Source of the DNA: Pseudobutyrivibrio sp. OR37
Lineage (GTDB): Bacteria > Bacillota > Clostridia > Lachnospirales > Lachnospiraceae
Assembly (NCBI RefSeq): GCF_900113655.1
Contig: NZ_FOQF01000002.1
Location: forward strand, 95,671-159,670
Length of the DNA: 64,000 bases
Direction: 5' to 3'
A program made the position numbers and the translations under genes. The number at the start of each line of letters is the position of its first letter. Positions within the stretch are counted from its first letter, which is position 1. The notes beneath the pieces are model-generated. The model did no database searches, was not told the DNA's origin, and saw only the letters and a program-made list of their open reading frames with translations. Positions 50,804 through 60,038 of this stretch are shown piece after piece.

Positions 50804-53287
50804 ATGGGATTATTCTCCAGCTTTATAAAATCATTATTTCCCACTCCAGAAAATAAATATATAGAACAAGAAAAGACTCTTCATAAGGCGCTCTTTGACA
50901 ATATCGATGGACGCAGTCTCGATGATAATCAAAGAACTGCTGTTGTCGATGATTCTCCTCGTCAGCTTGTTGTTGCAGGTGCTGGTAGTGGTAAAACACT
51001 AACTATCTCCGCAAAGGTCAAATATCTAGTTGATGTTAAGGGCGTTGCGCCAGAGGATATATTGCTTATTTCATTCACCAAGAAAGCAGCAGACGAAATG
51101 CATGAGCGTATCAAAAGATTGGGTATTGATATTGACTCATCTACTTTCCACAAGTACGGCCTTGGTATATTAACTGAAGTAGATAAAAAGCAACCTGATG
51201 TAGTTGACAACATAAGCGATTATCTTGACAAATACTTAAATGAAATTATTTTTTCAGATGAGCGTAAAGCCAAAGAGTTTCTTTCTCTTATCGGTCTTAT
51301 GATGCTCCCTATTTCCTCTGAAGAAACCACTGTGGGCGATAAGATTCAGATGGAGAATCTGCAGAACTTTACAACTTTACGTGATATGGCTCGTGGCTCA
51401 GAGAAACGAACTCTTAGAAATGAACGTGTTAAAAGCGGCGAAGAAGTTTACTTAGCAAACCGCTTCTATTTAGATGGAATTGACTATGAGTATGAAGCGG
51501 CTTATCCATATGATGAAATTGACAACTACCGTAAAAAATACCGTCCAGATTTTTATCTCAAAGAATTTGATGTTTACTGGGAACATTTTGGTGTAAATAA
51601 AAACAATCGTGCGCCACAATATGACAAGTTCCACGAACAACAATATATCGAAGGAATGAAATGGAAGCGTGAGCTTCATACAAAGAATCACACAAAGCTT
51701 GCTGAAACTTTCTCTTGGCAATTTAGAGGTGATGAAATAGACAATGCCATAAAGGCAAACTATGCCAAATATGGAGTAAAAACAAAACCTGTTAGCTACC
51801 AGGATATTATTGCGCAGATTGAAGACAACAACAAATACAGCCAGTTTTCTAATTTCAAATCTTTAGTAGTAACATTTGTATCTTTATATCGCTCTTACGG
51901 ATATAACATAGACCACTTTAGTTTAATTCAGAACGAAGCAAAACGAGGAAACTTTATTCCTAAAAACTATGATGTTAACTGGAAAAAGAAATGTTCTTTG
52001 TTGTTTTTGGAGTTTGTAAAAGGATTTTATGAGTACTATATCAATGAGCTCACAAGCGAGGGAATGATTGACTTTAATGACATGATTATTAAAGCATCTG
52101 ATTACATTTCTCAGGGGCTCTATAAGCCTGCCTATAAATATGTCATCATAGACGAGTTTCAAGATATATCCTATAGCAGATATATGTTAGTCAAAAATAC
52201 CTTAGATGCTTCTGGAGCCAAACTTTTCTGTGTTGGCGATGATTGGCAATCTATTTACCGTTTCTCTGGCAGCGACATAGATTTATTCATTAACTTCAAG
52301 AGATACTTTGGCTCAGTTTCAAGAACAGATATTACAAAAACATATAGAAACTCCCAAGAATTAATTGATATATCAGCACGTTTTATTCTTCAAAATAAAT
52401 ATCAATTACATAAATCACTGCGTAGTGATAAACATCAAGAGTGTCCCATTAGAATTGTGTATTATGCAGGTAGCTTTGAACCTATCATTGATGGAAATGA
52501 TGATTTCGCAGCTAAAAATGTTGGGCAAGCATTAGATCTAGCATTAGAAGACATAAATAAAAATGCTGATGGAACAAAAATGGACGTTCTCGTCCTAGGA
52601 CGTATCAACAATGATATAAACATGCTCAGTGATAATCCTAACATTAGCATCAATCAAATTGGTGGAGAAATGCGAATCTTGCATAAGCTTTATCCTGATT
52701 TGAAAATAACATTCAGAACTGTCCATTCCTCTAAAGGACTTGAGGCAGACCAAGTCATTGTTCTGAACTTACTTAATGGAGAATTAGGGTTCCCTAGCCA
52801 AATAATTGATGATCCAATACTGTCGCTAATTCAAACTAATCAAGAGTCTTATTTATATGCAGAAGAACGAAGGCTCTTTTATGTAGCACTTACTAGAACA
52901 AAGAATTGCACTTATCTTCTCTCGCCTGAAATTAACGAATCAATATTTGTAAAGGCTATAGAGGAACTAAAACACTCATATGAAGTAAAAGTTATCGTGC
53001 CTGATAATAACGTAAATGCGTTTATCAAAAAACCGGTACTTCAGCATTGTCCAATATGCAAAGCTGGAATTCTTTCTATTCGTCAGGCTAATAATGGTCG
53101 TAAGTTCGTCAGTTGCAGTAACTACCCAAAATGCAGTTATGCAAATTGGGATTTAGCCGCTGCTAGAAATAATATTCGCTGCCCAGAATGCGGTGATTTT
53201 TTAGTGCAGCGCCGCGGTAAATACGGAATCTTTTTAGGCTGTTCAGGATATCCAGCATGTAAATATACCAAGAATTTAGATAAGTAA
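50804..53287 (+). CDS. UvrD/HelD-type SF1 helicase with inserted nuclease-like domain and zinc ribbons
   Basis: 827 residues. Walker [13 protein letters not shown] (56-67), [36 protein letters not shown] and FYVALTRTK are SF1A motifs. Around 229-262 an insertion reads [20 protein letters not shown], then VYWEHFG, similar to a PD-(D/E)xK core. The C-terminus has two topoisomerase-type four-Cys ribbons ([17 protein letters not shown]). With the exonuclease gene it may process phage or transferred DNA ends. Confidence 0.9.
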   Translation: MGLFSSFIKSLFPTPENKYIEQEKTLHKALFDNIDGRSLDDNQRTAVVDDSPRQLVVAGAGSGKTLTISAKVKYLVDVKGVAPEDILLISFTKKAADEMHERIKRLGIDIDSSTFHKYGLGILTEVDKKQPDVVDNISDYLDKYLNEIIFSDERKAKEFLSLIGLMMLPISSEETTVGDKIQMENLQNFTTLRDMARGSEKRTLRNERVKSGEEVYLANRFYLDGIDYEYEAAYPYDEIDNYRKKYRPDFYLKEFDVYWEHFGVNKNNRAPQYDKFHEQQYIEGMKWKRELHTKNHTKLAETFSWQFRGDEIDNAIKANYAKYGVKTKPVSYQDIIAQIEDNNKYSQFSNFKSLVVTFVSLYRSYGYNIDHFSLIQNEAKRGNFIPKNYDVNWKKKCSLLFLEFVKGFYEYYINELTSEGMIDFNDMIIKASDYISQGLYKPAYKYVIIDEFQDISYSRYMLVKNTLDASGAKLFCVGDDWQSIYRFSGSDIDLFINFKRYFGSVSRTDITKTYRNSQELIDISARFILQNKYQLHKSLRSDKHQECPIRIVYYAGSFEPIIDGNDDFAAKNVGQALDLALEDINKNADGTKMDVLVLGRINNDINMLSDNPNISINQIGGEMRILHKLYPDLKITFRTVHSSKGLEADQVIVLNLLNGELGFPSQIIDDPILSLIQTNQESYLYAEERRLFYVALTRTKNCTYLLSPEINESIFVKAIEELKHSYEVKVIVPDNNVNAFIKKPVLQHCPICKAGILSIRQANNGRKFVSCSNYPKCSYANWDLAAARNNIRCPECGDFLVQRRGKYGIFLGCSGYPACKYTKNLDK

Positions 53288-53304
53288 AAGAAAGGAGTCG
53301 CTTT

Positions 53305-53532
53305 ATGTTCCGTAATTTCTTCAAAAATATTTTCGATTATGATGATGGAGATTTTATCCACTCTACTGGTGGAAATACTGGCATCGATGATGAAGGCCAC
53401 ATGCACATGCGAATGGGTGATAACATGTCTATGGATATGGACTCTGGAGATATTCATTTTACCTCTGGTTGGCCTGATGACAATGACACTTTTAATAATG
53501 GCTTTAATGACGACTTTAATAATCCTTGGTAA
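53305..53532 (+). CDS. Small acidic Met/Asp-rich protein
   Basis: 75 residues, MFRNFFKNIFDYDDGDFIHS at the start, then HMHMRMGDNMSMDMDSGD and an Asn/Asp-rich end NNPW. AAGGAG lies about 8 bases before the ATG. Follows the helicase gene by 17 bases, then a terminator. Third acidic MF-start protein of this ICE; its Met/His content hints at metal binding. Confidence 0.6.
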   Translation: MFRNFFKNIFDYDDGDFIHSTGGNTGIDDEGHMHMRMGDNMSMDMDSGDIHFTSGWPDDNDTFNNGFNDDFNNPW

Positions 53533-53533
53533 T

Positions 53534-53563
53534 GCAAAAGGCTCCCACACGGGAGCCTTTTGC
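53534..53563. terminator. Bidirectional terminator between convergent genes
   Basis: Perfect 13-bp stem GCAAAAGGCTCCC/GGGAGCCTTTTGC with ACAC loop, immediately after the 75-residue gene and facing the 62-residue gene on the other strand. Confidence 0.8.
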
Positions 53564-53569
53564 CGACTA

Positions 53570-53758
53570 TTATGCTAATGAATTTATTTGTGCATCATGC
53601 CAGCAATATATTCCATAAATTGCCGTACCAGCCGCTAGTAATCCTAAAAAAGCAGTACAGGCTGCTCCTGATTTTCCTGACAGTTCAATATTCAATTTTG
53701 AATTTTTTCCAGCCTCCAACGTGGCTTCTTCTACTAATTTCAATAGTTCGTCTTTCAT
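53570..53758 (-). CDS. Small membrane protein
   Basis: 62 residues, with one hydrophobic span (ACTAFLGLLAAGTAIYGIY). GGAGG six bases before the ATG. Unknown function. Confidence 0.6.
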   Translation of the reverse strand: MKDELLKLVEEATLEAGKNSKLNIELSGKSGAACTAFLGLLAAGTAIYGIYCWHDAQINSLA

Positions 53759-53810
53759 TCTATTCCTCCGTTTTAATCTAATTGCAGTTAATATGTCTTG
53801 TTACAATATC

Positions 53811-53921
53811 AATGCGGACAACATTCTATATATTGTCGATTGAATAATTCCGACGTCGTTGGTATTATAATATCAAGCTATAATGTCCGCATCAACAGAC
53901 ACTTTAACTTAAAATGTCCGT
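53811..53921. promoter_or_regulatory. Operator-like TGTCCG sites upstream of the XRE-like gene
   Basis: TGCGGACA at 53813-53820 and its inverse TGTCCGCAT at 53884-53892, plus TGTCCGTTGCG at 53915-53925, all within about 110 bases. Probable binding sites of the regulator encoded at 53943. Confidence 0.45.
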
Positions 53922-53942
53922 TGCGTATAAAAGGAGAATATC

Positions 53943-54704
53943 ATGCCAAGAGGTCAAATATATAAAGAAAAAATAAATAAAGAAGTATTTCTAGAAATAT
54001 TAAAACAAAAGAATTATTCAATTGCTAAACTAGTTCGTGATGAAATCGTAGATTGTAACGAAAAAACGATTAGAAGATCATTAAACGAAGGTCGTATTAC
54101 ACCACGGTACTTAAACTCAATAGCCCAAAAATTAGATATAGATCCTAGATTTTTATCTGGTCAAATTCATATGGAATTTGATGATTTGGATGAAAAATTT
54201 AGAAAAATGTTCTACTCTTATTTAGATGTAAATGAATACCCATTTTCAAGAATGGAATTAGAAGAAAATAAGAAAACAGGAATAACTAATTTTATAACAG
54301 CAATATTAAACCTATATGACATTTCATATGAAGAGTATGACAAACTAGATTTTGATACTCAAACAAATATTGATAGAGATTTAATCACAAGCATAGGCGA
54401 TATATTAATCAAATATTTCAAAAAAGATTCTTATGGAAAAGCGGGCCTTCCGAAAGCAGATTTTTTATTATATGACTTGGATAATTATATTGAAAATCAT
54501 TATCAGCTAGTTTATGCAGATACCACTTTAAGGGATAAATATACTAATAATCCACCAAAAGGATTTTCTTCAAAAGATATTATAAATATGAGTGCTGAAG
54601 AAATATTCGATTTAGATGTAAAACTCGATTGGGAAGCTCAAAAAAATGATTATGACCCGATAGCTTCCAAATATAAAGTTATTAATCCTGACGGTAACAA
54701 ATAA
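53943..54704 (+). CDS. Helix-turn-helix regulator, XRE-like
   Basis: 253 residues. N-terminal HTH (LKQKNYSIAKLVRDEIVDCN, EKTIRRSLNEGRITPRYLNS) followed by a 180-residue helical domain without known match. AAGGAG lies six bases before the ATG. It is the only plus-strand gene here, opposite the transfer genes, with operator-like sites upstream. Candidate regulator of ICE transfer. Confidence 0.7.
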   Translation: MPRGQIYKEKINKEVFLEILKQKNYSIAKLVRDEIVDCNEKTIRRSLNEGRITPRYLNSIAQKLDIDPRFLSGQIHMEFDDLDEKFRKMFYSYLDVNEYPFSRMELEENKKTGITNFITAILNLYDISYEEYDKLDFDTQTNIDRDLITSIGDILIKYFKKDSYGKAGLPKADFLLYDLDNYIENHYQLVYADTTLRDKYTNNPPKGFSSKDIINMSAEEIFDLDVKLDWEAQKNDYDPIASKYKVINPDGNK

Positions 54705-54730
54705 ACAGCCATCTCTGTATTATTTAATAG

Positions 54731-54751
54731 GGGCAGTCACTGCTGCCCCCA
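54731..54751. terminator. Hairpin between convergent genes
   Basis: GGGGCAG/CTGCCCC 7-bp stem between the XRE-like gene and the first minus-strand transfer-region gene. Short T tracts on either side. Confidence 0.55.
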
Positions 54752-54757
54752 GCATAA

Positions 54758-55063
54758 TTACTTTCTTTTCTTTCCCTTACATTCCTTCCTCAAATTTTCT
54801 ATAGCCTCAATCTTCTCATCAGTTGTAAGCCACTTATCATGTAAAAGAATATGATACATTCTTTCTTCAACCTCAAGGTCCTCATGAGCTGCTGGTATAT
54901 ACCCATAAAACAGATCGAGCAACTTATCAATCTTTCCAAACGGAGAATCTGTAGTTAATGTAACAATTGAATGACCTAAATCAAATAAATCTGATATTAT
55001 TTCCATGGCTTCTCTAAGTCCTTCATACGCCTCAACCACAACAGCCATTTCCTTCTTTGTCAT
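54758..55063 (-). CDS. Small ICE protein of unknown function
   Basis: 101 residues, MTKKEMAVVVEAYEGLREAM at the start, GGAGG about ten bases upstream. Helical, basic tail (KECKGKKRK). Last gene of the leading-region run downstream of oriT. Confidence 0.6.
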   Translation of the reverse strand: MTKKEMAVVVEAYEGLREAMEIISDLFDLGHSIVTLTTDSPFGKIDKLLDLFYGYIPAAHEDLEVEERMYHILLHDKWLTTDEKIEAIENLRKECKGKKRK

Positions 55064-55078
55064 TTTTCAAAATCCTCC

Positions 55079-55261
55079 TCACAAAACCAAATCGTCCTTA
55101 TGTCTATTCCTATAAGCCGCAGCATCAAAAATCTCAATCCTATAAGGCGTATCCATTAGTTCCGCAACCCTTTTGAGAACTTCATCATAATCCTCCACCC
55201 TGAGTTTTTCCTTTGACACTCGCTTCTTACCATCAAATAATTCAATATAATATGTCTCCAT
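55079..55261 (-). CDS. Small ICE protein of unknown function
   Basis: 60 residues, METYYIELFDGKKRVSKEKL at the start; AGGAG six bases before the ATG. Small alpha/beta protein, lying between the ArdC-like gene and the 101-residue gene with short gaps. Confidence 0.6.
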   Translation of the reverse strand: METYYIELFDGKKRVSKEKLRVEDYDEVLKRVAELMDTPYRIEIFDAAAYRNRHKDDLVL

Positions 55262-55270
55262 AGCACACTC

Positions 55271-56497
55271 CTAAAGACTCACGTCATCAAGCTTCTTTTC
55301 ACGATGATTCTTTCCAGTAAACTTCTCTTTCAGCTGATCTAACACAGATGGCTTCTTATCTGCAATAGCATTTTCCATATCATAGGCAGCAGCATAGTGG
55401 GCATCCTCTTGAAGTGAATCAAAATCGATTTTCTTAACTCCTGCAGAAGTATCCATCAATTCACTTACAACAATATCAGCTACCACTATAGCAATAGATG
55501 CATTAGGTCTATCAATTACGCCTCCATCTTTTACACGCTTACTCTCATCATAGATTGTGTAATCGAAGCCGCCATCAGTTTTCTGAACTGCTAAATATTC
55601 TTTTCCAATCTTGAAAGCCACTTCATCATTAGTGGTTTCAAATTCCTTGGCATTTTCTTCTATTCTAATTTCAGCTTCAATGCCATGGATGATTTCATTT
55701 GCAGTACGTCTGATAGTTTGCATTGAAGATTTAAGCTCTTCCATTTCTTTTCCTGAGCTCCAGCCTGCAATATAGCCAAAAGAATAATCAGAAGTATCGA
55801 CACCGAAGTGTTGGCAAACTGCATAAGCTACAGATTCAGCCTCGACCTCTTTTGTTCTTCTATCCTTTTTATGAGCTTCACTTTCATCACCCTTTTCAAG
55901 ATTTCCATGCAAGATGGAATGAGCCAACTCATGTATCAACGTTTTTAAAGTTTGAGCCTGAGTCATATCCTTCTGGACAACAATTTTATTATTTTTCTGA
56001 GAATAGAATCCCTTGGCGCCACCTTCAATGTCTCTATACTCAATAGGCACTTTTGAAATATCAGCTACTGCTTTGGTGAGCTGATTGAACTTTTCTACCT
56101 GGCCTGAAAGCATATCTACACCAATCTTTGGAAGCTCTTTTCCCTCGGTATCTGATACATCAAATACCGTAGAAACCTTAAACTTTGTTACTTCTATAGT
56201 TTTCTTTGCTCCGTCTTTGTCAGTCTTGTCATCATCCACTTCGACCTTCACTTTCACTGGCGAGATAATCTTGATTCCTTTGGCGCCCTTCTTTACATGG
56301 CGCTCAAAATTTTTCTGCCATGCGCCATATCCAGCAACCAAACTAGCATCTGGTCGCTGCATTGCTATTAGCAAAGTGTTATTGAAACTGTAGTTATGAA
56401 ACTTTGACATTGTAGTAAGATAGGTTTTGTATTTCTCAGAATTAAAAAGATCACGGAGCCCCTGTTCGAGTTTTTCCGTGATCTCTTTTACTTCCAT
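55271..56497 (-). CDS. ArdC-like anti-restriction protein with zincin motif
   Basis: 408 residues. The N-terminal domain (FHNYSFNNTLLIAMQRPDAS, GYGAWQKNFERHVKKGAKGI) is the ArdC/DUF1738-type ssDNA-binding region; LIHELAHSILHG is a HExxH zinc peptidase motif. ArdC proteins protect incoming single-stranded plasmid DNA from restriction. Its position on the far side of oriT from the relaxase fits a leading-region gene. Start overlaps the SpoVG-like gene by 10 bases, with AAAGGAG upstream. Confidence 0.85.
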   Translation of the reverse strand: MEVKEITEKLEQGLRDLFNSEKYKTYLTTMSKFHNYSFNNTLLIAMQRPDASLVAGYGAWQKNFERHVKKGAKGIKIISPVKVKVEVDDDKTDKDGAKKTIEVTKFKVSTVFDVSDTEGKELPKIGVDMLSGQVEKFNQLTKAVADISKVPIEYRDIEGGAKGFYSQKNNKIVVQKDMTQAQTLKTLIHELAHSILHGNLEKGDESEAHKKDRRTKEVEAESVAYAVCQHFGVDTSDYSFGYIAGWSSGKEMEELKSSMQTIRRTANEIIHGIEAEIRIEENAKEFETTNDEVAFKIGKEYLAVQKTDGGFDYTIYDESKRVKDGGVIDRPNASIAIVVADIVVSELMDTSAGVKKIDFDSLQEDAHYAAAYDMENAIADKKPSVLDQLKEKFTGKNHREKKLDDVSL

Positions 56498-56784
56498 TCA
56501 AACTCCTTTACTTCACCAGATTCGTAAGAATCCAACACCTGCTTATAGAGCTCTTCTCTAAATTCCTTGGTTATCGGAAATGCGATATCCTTAAAAATAG
56601 GATTGCCCTCTTCATCAACAGTCTTGCTTTTGAAACAAGGCATTGATACAAAAAGATCTCCCTTCTTGCTTTCCACAACCGAAAGATTCTTTACAACAAA
56701 ACTATCTCCAAATGTTACTGAACAAAGTCCCTTGACGTTATTAGTTGAAGCTTCTAGCTTATTTGTTTTTACATTAATTTTCAT
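56488..56784 (-). CDS. SpoVG-like protein
   Basis: 98 residues from MKINVKTNKLEAS (GGAGG nine bases before the ATG at 56784; the ATG at 56790 is closer to it). VKNLSVVESKKGDLFVSMP matches SpoVG, a small nucleic-acid-binding protein family common in Tn1549-like elements. First gene after oriT. Confidence 0.75.
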   Translation of the reverse strand: MKINVKTNKLEASTNNVKGLCSVTFGDSFVVKNLSVVESKKGDLFVSMPCFKSKTVDEEGNPIFKDIAFPITKEFREELYKQVLDSYESGEVKEFEWK

Positions 56785-56818
56785 GTTCATAGTCCTCCTT
56801 AATTTTTCCATTCTAGTG

Positions 56819-56873
56819 TTGGCCTAAGGCCAATATTTTCGCGTGGCAAGCAATGCATTTGTCTGACAAATGC
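56819..56873. other. Candidate origin of transfer (oriT)
   Basis: Two perfect inverted repeats, TTGGCC(T A A)GGCCAA (56819-56833) and GCATTTGTC/GACAAATGC (56855-56873), flank GCGTGGCAAGC (56841-56851). On the minus strand the centre reads GCTTGCCACGC; GCTTGCC resembles the nick core reported for some MOBP plasmids (pC221 type). It lies just after the relaxase gene. Confidence 0.5.
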
Positions 56874-56885
56874 GTTATGCGGCTT

Positions 56886-58058
56886 TTACAACTCATTCTG
56901 CGAATGAGAGTTTCGGGTACGACTTCGTCTACCCTCTTTTTCAATTTCTTCATCATCCTTCTGATAAAGAATTTCTATATTTCGCTTCGCGATAAAGTAC
57001 TCATTCATATCTTTTTTAATTTTTGCATACTCATAAAACTCTTTTTTCTTTTCTGCCAGGATTTCTCCATATTCTTTTCTAAGCTCTGGCAATTTAGGTC
57101 TAACACCTTTTGGAAGAGTTTTATAAACTTCCTCAGCCGCTTTATAAAGCAAAAGCTCCGACTCATGTTCATCCCAAAACTTCTTGCTGTAGCCACTCTT
57201 TTTGTAATCTACAAACACCTGTCTGTTTTTCGCATAGTCAATTACAGCCTTCTGAAGCTTCTTATTTTCTGCCAAAAGAGCTTCCTTTCTTTTCATGGAA
57301 TCATTCAGTTCTTTCATTCTTTCTGAATGCTCATCAGTGATTTCTTTGAGCTGCACATATGATTCAATGTTATGCTCTTGTAAAAAGAGAATTGTTTTTG
57401 CCATCTGTTTTGCATTAAACCTCTTTGCCCAATTTATATAACCAGCACCTTTTCCATTCAAAACTTTGTTTTCAACATCCTTAATAAACTCCAACTTTTT
57501 CTTATCCATTTTCCTGATGCGATAGAAGTTGCCTTTGTTTTTTCTCTCAGCATAAGAAGTTGGATTTATAATTGATAATCCATTTTCAGAACATAGAATG
57601 TCTGAAATTCTTCTTATAGCATTAGATGAATAATAGAAATTTCTAAATTTCTTCTTCCCATCCAAAGCTATGGAATTGAAAATGATGTGATTATGAATAT
57701 GAGCCTTATCTGTATGAGTACAAACTGTAAAAGCATGCTTACCTTTAGTAAATCTCATGGCCAGCTCATAACCAATCTCATTTGCTTTTTCTGGAGTTAT
57801 CTCCCCTGGCTTAAATGACTGTCTTATCTGATAAGCAATGACTTCGTCTTTACGAACTGAACGAACCCTGTCGTGGTATAATTTGTTAGAAAGCAAGAAC
57901 TCCTCGTTTGCTGTTTCAATATCACAGCCAAAGGTTGTGACGTATTTTTTTTGTTCTGTCTTCAGCTCGTTTTCTGTGTAGTCCATTCTTTCCTGTAAGC
58001 ACGTAGCCAAATCTTTACCCTTTGTCACATGTAATGCCATCAGTCTTGTAGCTGCCAT
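56886..58058 (-). CDS. MOBP-type relaxase
   Basis: 390 residues. The VirD2/relaxase domain contains the three-His motif HTDKAHIHNHIIFNS and an N-terminal Tyr region (RMDYTENELKTEQ). The C-terminal half is a long charged coiled coil. It nicks oriT, stays on the 5' end and pilots the strand into the recipient. AAGGGAA before the ATG. About 430 bases downstream of mobC; the oriT candidate follows directly. Confidence 0.92.
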   Translation of the reverse strand: MAATRLMALHVTKGKDLATCLQERMDYTENELKTEQKKYVTTFGCDIETANEEFLLSNKLYHDRVRSVRKDEVIAYQIRQSFKPGEITPEKANEIGYELAMRFTKGKHAFTVCTHTDKAHIHNHIIFNSIALDGKKKFRNFYYSSNAIRRISDILCSENGLSIINPTSYAERKNKGNFYRIRKMDKKKLEFIKDVENKVLNGKGAGYINWAKRFNAKQMAKTILFLQEHNIESYVQLKEITDEHSERMKELNDSMKRKEALLAENKKLQKAVIDYAKNRQVFVDYKKSGYSKKFWDEHESELLLYKAAEEVYKTLPKGVRPKLPELRKEYGEILAEKKKEFYEYAKIKKDMNEYFIAKRNIEILYQKDDEEIEKEGRRSRTRNSHSQNEL

Positions 58059-58135
58059 AAGATTCCCTTTCTATCAAAAAAGCAGCCTCCTCCATTTACG
58101 GAAAAGACTGCCTTAATGATTCTTATAATATTTCT

Positions 58136-58420
58136 TTAGATTCGTCTTAAGTTATCCCGAAGAGAATCACATATTAATTGTAGATTTGCTACAAAGAATA
58201 AAATACCTAGAACTAACACGATAATGACTCCACTAATTGCAGCTAATGGGATGTCATGACCAATAAGGTTTACGATTCCTATTACAAGGAAAATATTGAT
58301 AATTATAGCTCCTACTCTTGCACCAACTTCTATAGAAACCTTAGCTAAAAGTGATCCCATAGTAAGAAGTGCCATCACTGGAACCAACATCAATTTCAAT
58401 AAAACTCTTAAAATAAACAT
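58136..58420 (-). CDS. Small ICE membrane protein
   Basis: About 94 residues from MFILRVLLKLMLV (ATG at 58420, GGGAGG nine bases upstream; the TTG at 58429 is too close). Three hydrophobic segments. Proteins of this kind sit between mobC and relaxase in Tn1549-like elements (CD1845-type). Confidence 0.75.
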   Translation of the reverse strand: MFILRVLLKLMLVPVMALLTMGSLLAKVSIEVGARVGAIIINIFLVIGIVNLIGHDIPLAAISGVIIVLVLGILFFVANLQLICDSLRDNLRRI

Positions 58421-58491
58421 AAGCCTCAACCTCCCAAATCAATCATTTTTCTAAAGTCTAATCTAGCAAATTAAAACATGCAATGATGTCA

Positions 58492-58824
58492 CTAATCAAT
58501 CGCTGCAAATTTCTGCATGATATCCCTTGTGCCATTCCAAATTTCATCAAGACGCTTTTGTAGCTCTTTTATATCTTGCTGGTAAACTACTCCCAGTCCA
58601 TTAGCTTTCTTTGCATATTGATTAAGATTGTTAGAACACATGCGAAGTAAATACACTAATTCATTTAAATCTTTAGTATCAATCTTAACGCAGTATCCAT
58701 CTAGAATCATCTTTCTCATGTAGGCACTCATGCTAGAGATTTCCAACTCATTCATCTTGAATTTCATTCTTTGAAGCTCATCATCTGTCAATCTCACAGT
58801 TACGCGGTTTGTGTATCTTTGCAC
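58492..58824 (-). CDS. mobC: MobC-type mobilisation protein
   Basis: 110 residues. RVTVRLTDDELQRMKFKMNE is a ribbon-helix-helix; the rest (LLRMCSNNLNQYAKKANGLG) is the MobC helical domain. It helps the relaxase open oriT. GTG start with GGAGG nine bases upstream. Overlaps the preceding gene by 44 bases. Confidence 0.9.
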   Translation of the reverse strand: MQRYTNRVTVRLTDDELQRMKFKMNELEISSMSAYMRKMILDGYCVKIDTKDLNELVYLLRMCSNNLNQYAKKANGLGVVYQQDIKELQKRLDEIWNGTRDIMQKFAAID

Positions 58825-59083
58825 TTTTCTCTGCCTCCAAAGCTATCTTCCTTTTCTCTTCATACTCTTTTCCTTTTTTGTAGGTTTGTTCTGAGATGCT
58901 ATCCTCTGGAAGATTGTTTATGATGCCATCAAAGTTATTATCATTTCCTTCAATGGCATCTTCAGCAGCCTTGAGATAATTCTTTTTTGAAAAAATCGTA
59001 TGTTGTTCTAGGATATTTTCCTCAATATCAGAAAGTTCCTCTTCTTTAGAAAGTCTCTCATTTGCAATATCAAGTCCATCCAT
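58781..59083 (-). CDS. ICE transfer-region protein (DUF4316-like)
   Basis: 100 residues, acidic then basic, MDGLDIANERLSKEEELSDI at the start. GGAGG seven bases before the ATG. Its position between the DUF4366-type gene and mobC matches small proteins of Tn1549-like elements; family assignment is tentative. Confidence 0.65.
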   Translation of the reverse strand: MDGLDIANERLSKEEELSDIEENILEQHTIFSKKNYLKAAEDAIEGNDNNFDGIINNLPEDSISEQTYKKGKEYEEKRKIALEAEKSAKIHKPRNCEIDR

Positions 59084-59093
59084 AGGCTACCTC

Positions 59094-59768
59094 CTATTCC
59101 ACAGGCACATCATCGTAATCCTTATCCTCTGACTCTGAAGGAATTTCAATATATTCCTCTCCATCATCAATGATTGGACCAGTCTTTTTCTTTATGAAAC
59201 TGCTCTTATTACTGTATAAATAAAAACCACCTACACCAGCCATTCCTAGCAAAATACAAATAACAAATATATTGCTTTTGCTTGATTTCTTTTCTGGTTT
59301 TACTGGCTCTTCATCAGTTTCCGTATCTTCATTATCAGGTTTTGATGTTTGTACTTTTGCAGCCTCAGCAGCTTCCTTCGCTTTTTCTAATTCTTTCTTT
59401 TCATCATCATCTAAAAGAGCCATTAAATCCTGCTCATCAACAAGATTAAGGAAATGAACTGTGTTTTCGCCATTATCATCTCTATCGATAATGATATAAA
59501 AGATGTTTCCATCTTTTGTAGTAACCGTAATAAACTGCTTTCCAGTTTTTTCTTTAGTTCCATAATCATCCACAATAGAAAGATTTCCATCTGGGGTAAG
59601 AGGCCCCATTTCGTCAACCTCTTCATCCTCAGATTCTTCATAATCTTCATCAATTACAGATGTGTCTACATTATCTGGAACATGAGCTTCTGCTCTTATT
59701 GGTGCAGATACTGCTGCAAGCACGCCTACAAGAGCAAGCATCATTATTTTAGTTTTAATATTCTTCAT
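59094..59768 (-). CDS. DUF4366-type membrane protein of the transfer module
   Basis: 224 residues from MKNIKTKIMMLALVGV (ATG at 59768, GGAGG nine bases upstream; an earlier ATG touches that site). Signal peptide to about 25, extracellular part with GKQFITVTTKDGNIFYIIID, acidic linker, one membrane span (IFVICILLGMAGVGGFYLY) and cytoplasmic tail. Typical of Tn1549-like conjugation operons. Confidence 0.85.
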   Translation of the reverse strand: MKNIKTKIMMLALVGVLAAVSAPIRAEAHVPDNVDTSVIDEDYEESEDEEVDEMGPLTPDGNLSIVDDYGTKEKTGKQFITVTTKDGNIFYIIIDRDDNGENTVHFLNLVDEQDLMALLDDDEKKELEKAKEAAEAAKVQTSKPDNEDTETDEEPVKPEKKSSKSNIFVICILLGMAGVGGFYLYSNKSSFIKKKTGPIIDDGEEYIEIPSESEDKDYDDVPVE

Positions 59769-60027
59769 CGAAATCATCCTCCTTTACAACATTCGTATTT
59801 GCGATTTCTTCAATAGGTTTATTCCCAGGCAAATTATCCTTCGAGTATGCAATCAAGTTAGCCAGTTGCTCAGGGGTTAACTCTGCTGCAACCATCATGT
59901 CATGAATACAGGTCTTTTCTATCTCAGCACATTTCTTTTGGAGATTCTTCACTTTGTTATCCCATTCATCTCTTTTGGCCTCAGCTCTTTTCAAATCACT
60001 TCTGACTTTATCTAATCTTTCAAACAT
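59755..60027 (-). CDS. DUF4315-type protein
   Basis: 90 residues from MFERLDKVRSDLKRAEAKRD (ATG at 60027, GGAGG four bases upstream). Coiled-coil start, ELTPEQLANLIAYSKDNLPG in the middle. Conserved partner of the DUF4366 gene, overlapping it by 14 bases. Confidence 0.85.
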   Translation of the reverse strand: MFERLDKVRSDLKRAEAKRDEWDNKVKNLQKKCAEIEKTCIHDMMVAAELTPEQLANLIAYSKDNLPGNKPIEEIANTNVVKEDDFDEEY

Positions 60028-60038
60028 AGTTCCTCCAT

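Noticed and set aside
56853-57326. 157-residue plus-strand frame
   Set aside because: It lies antisense to the relaxase gene and has the hydrophobic composition of a shadow of a Lys/Glu-rich coiled coil.
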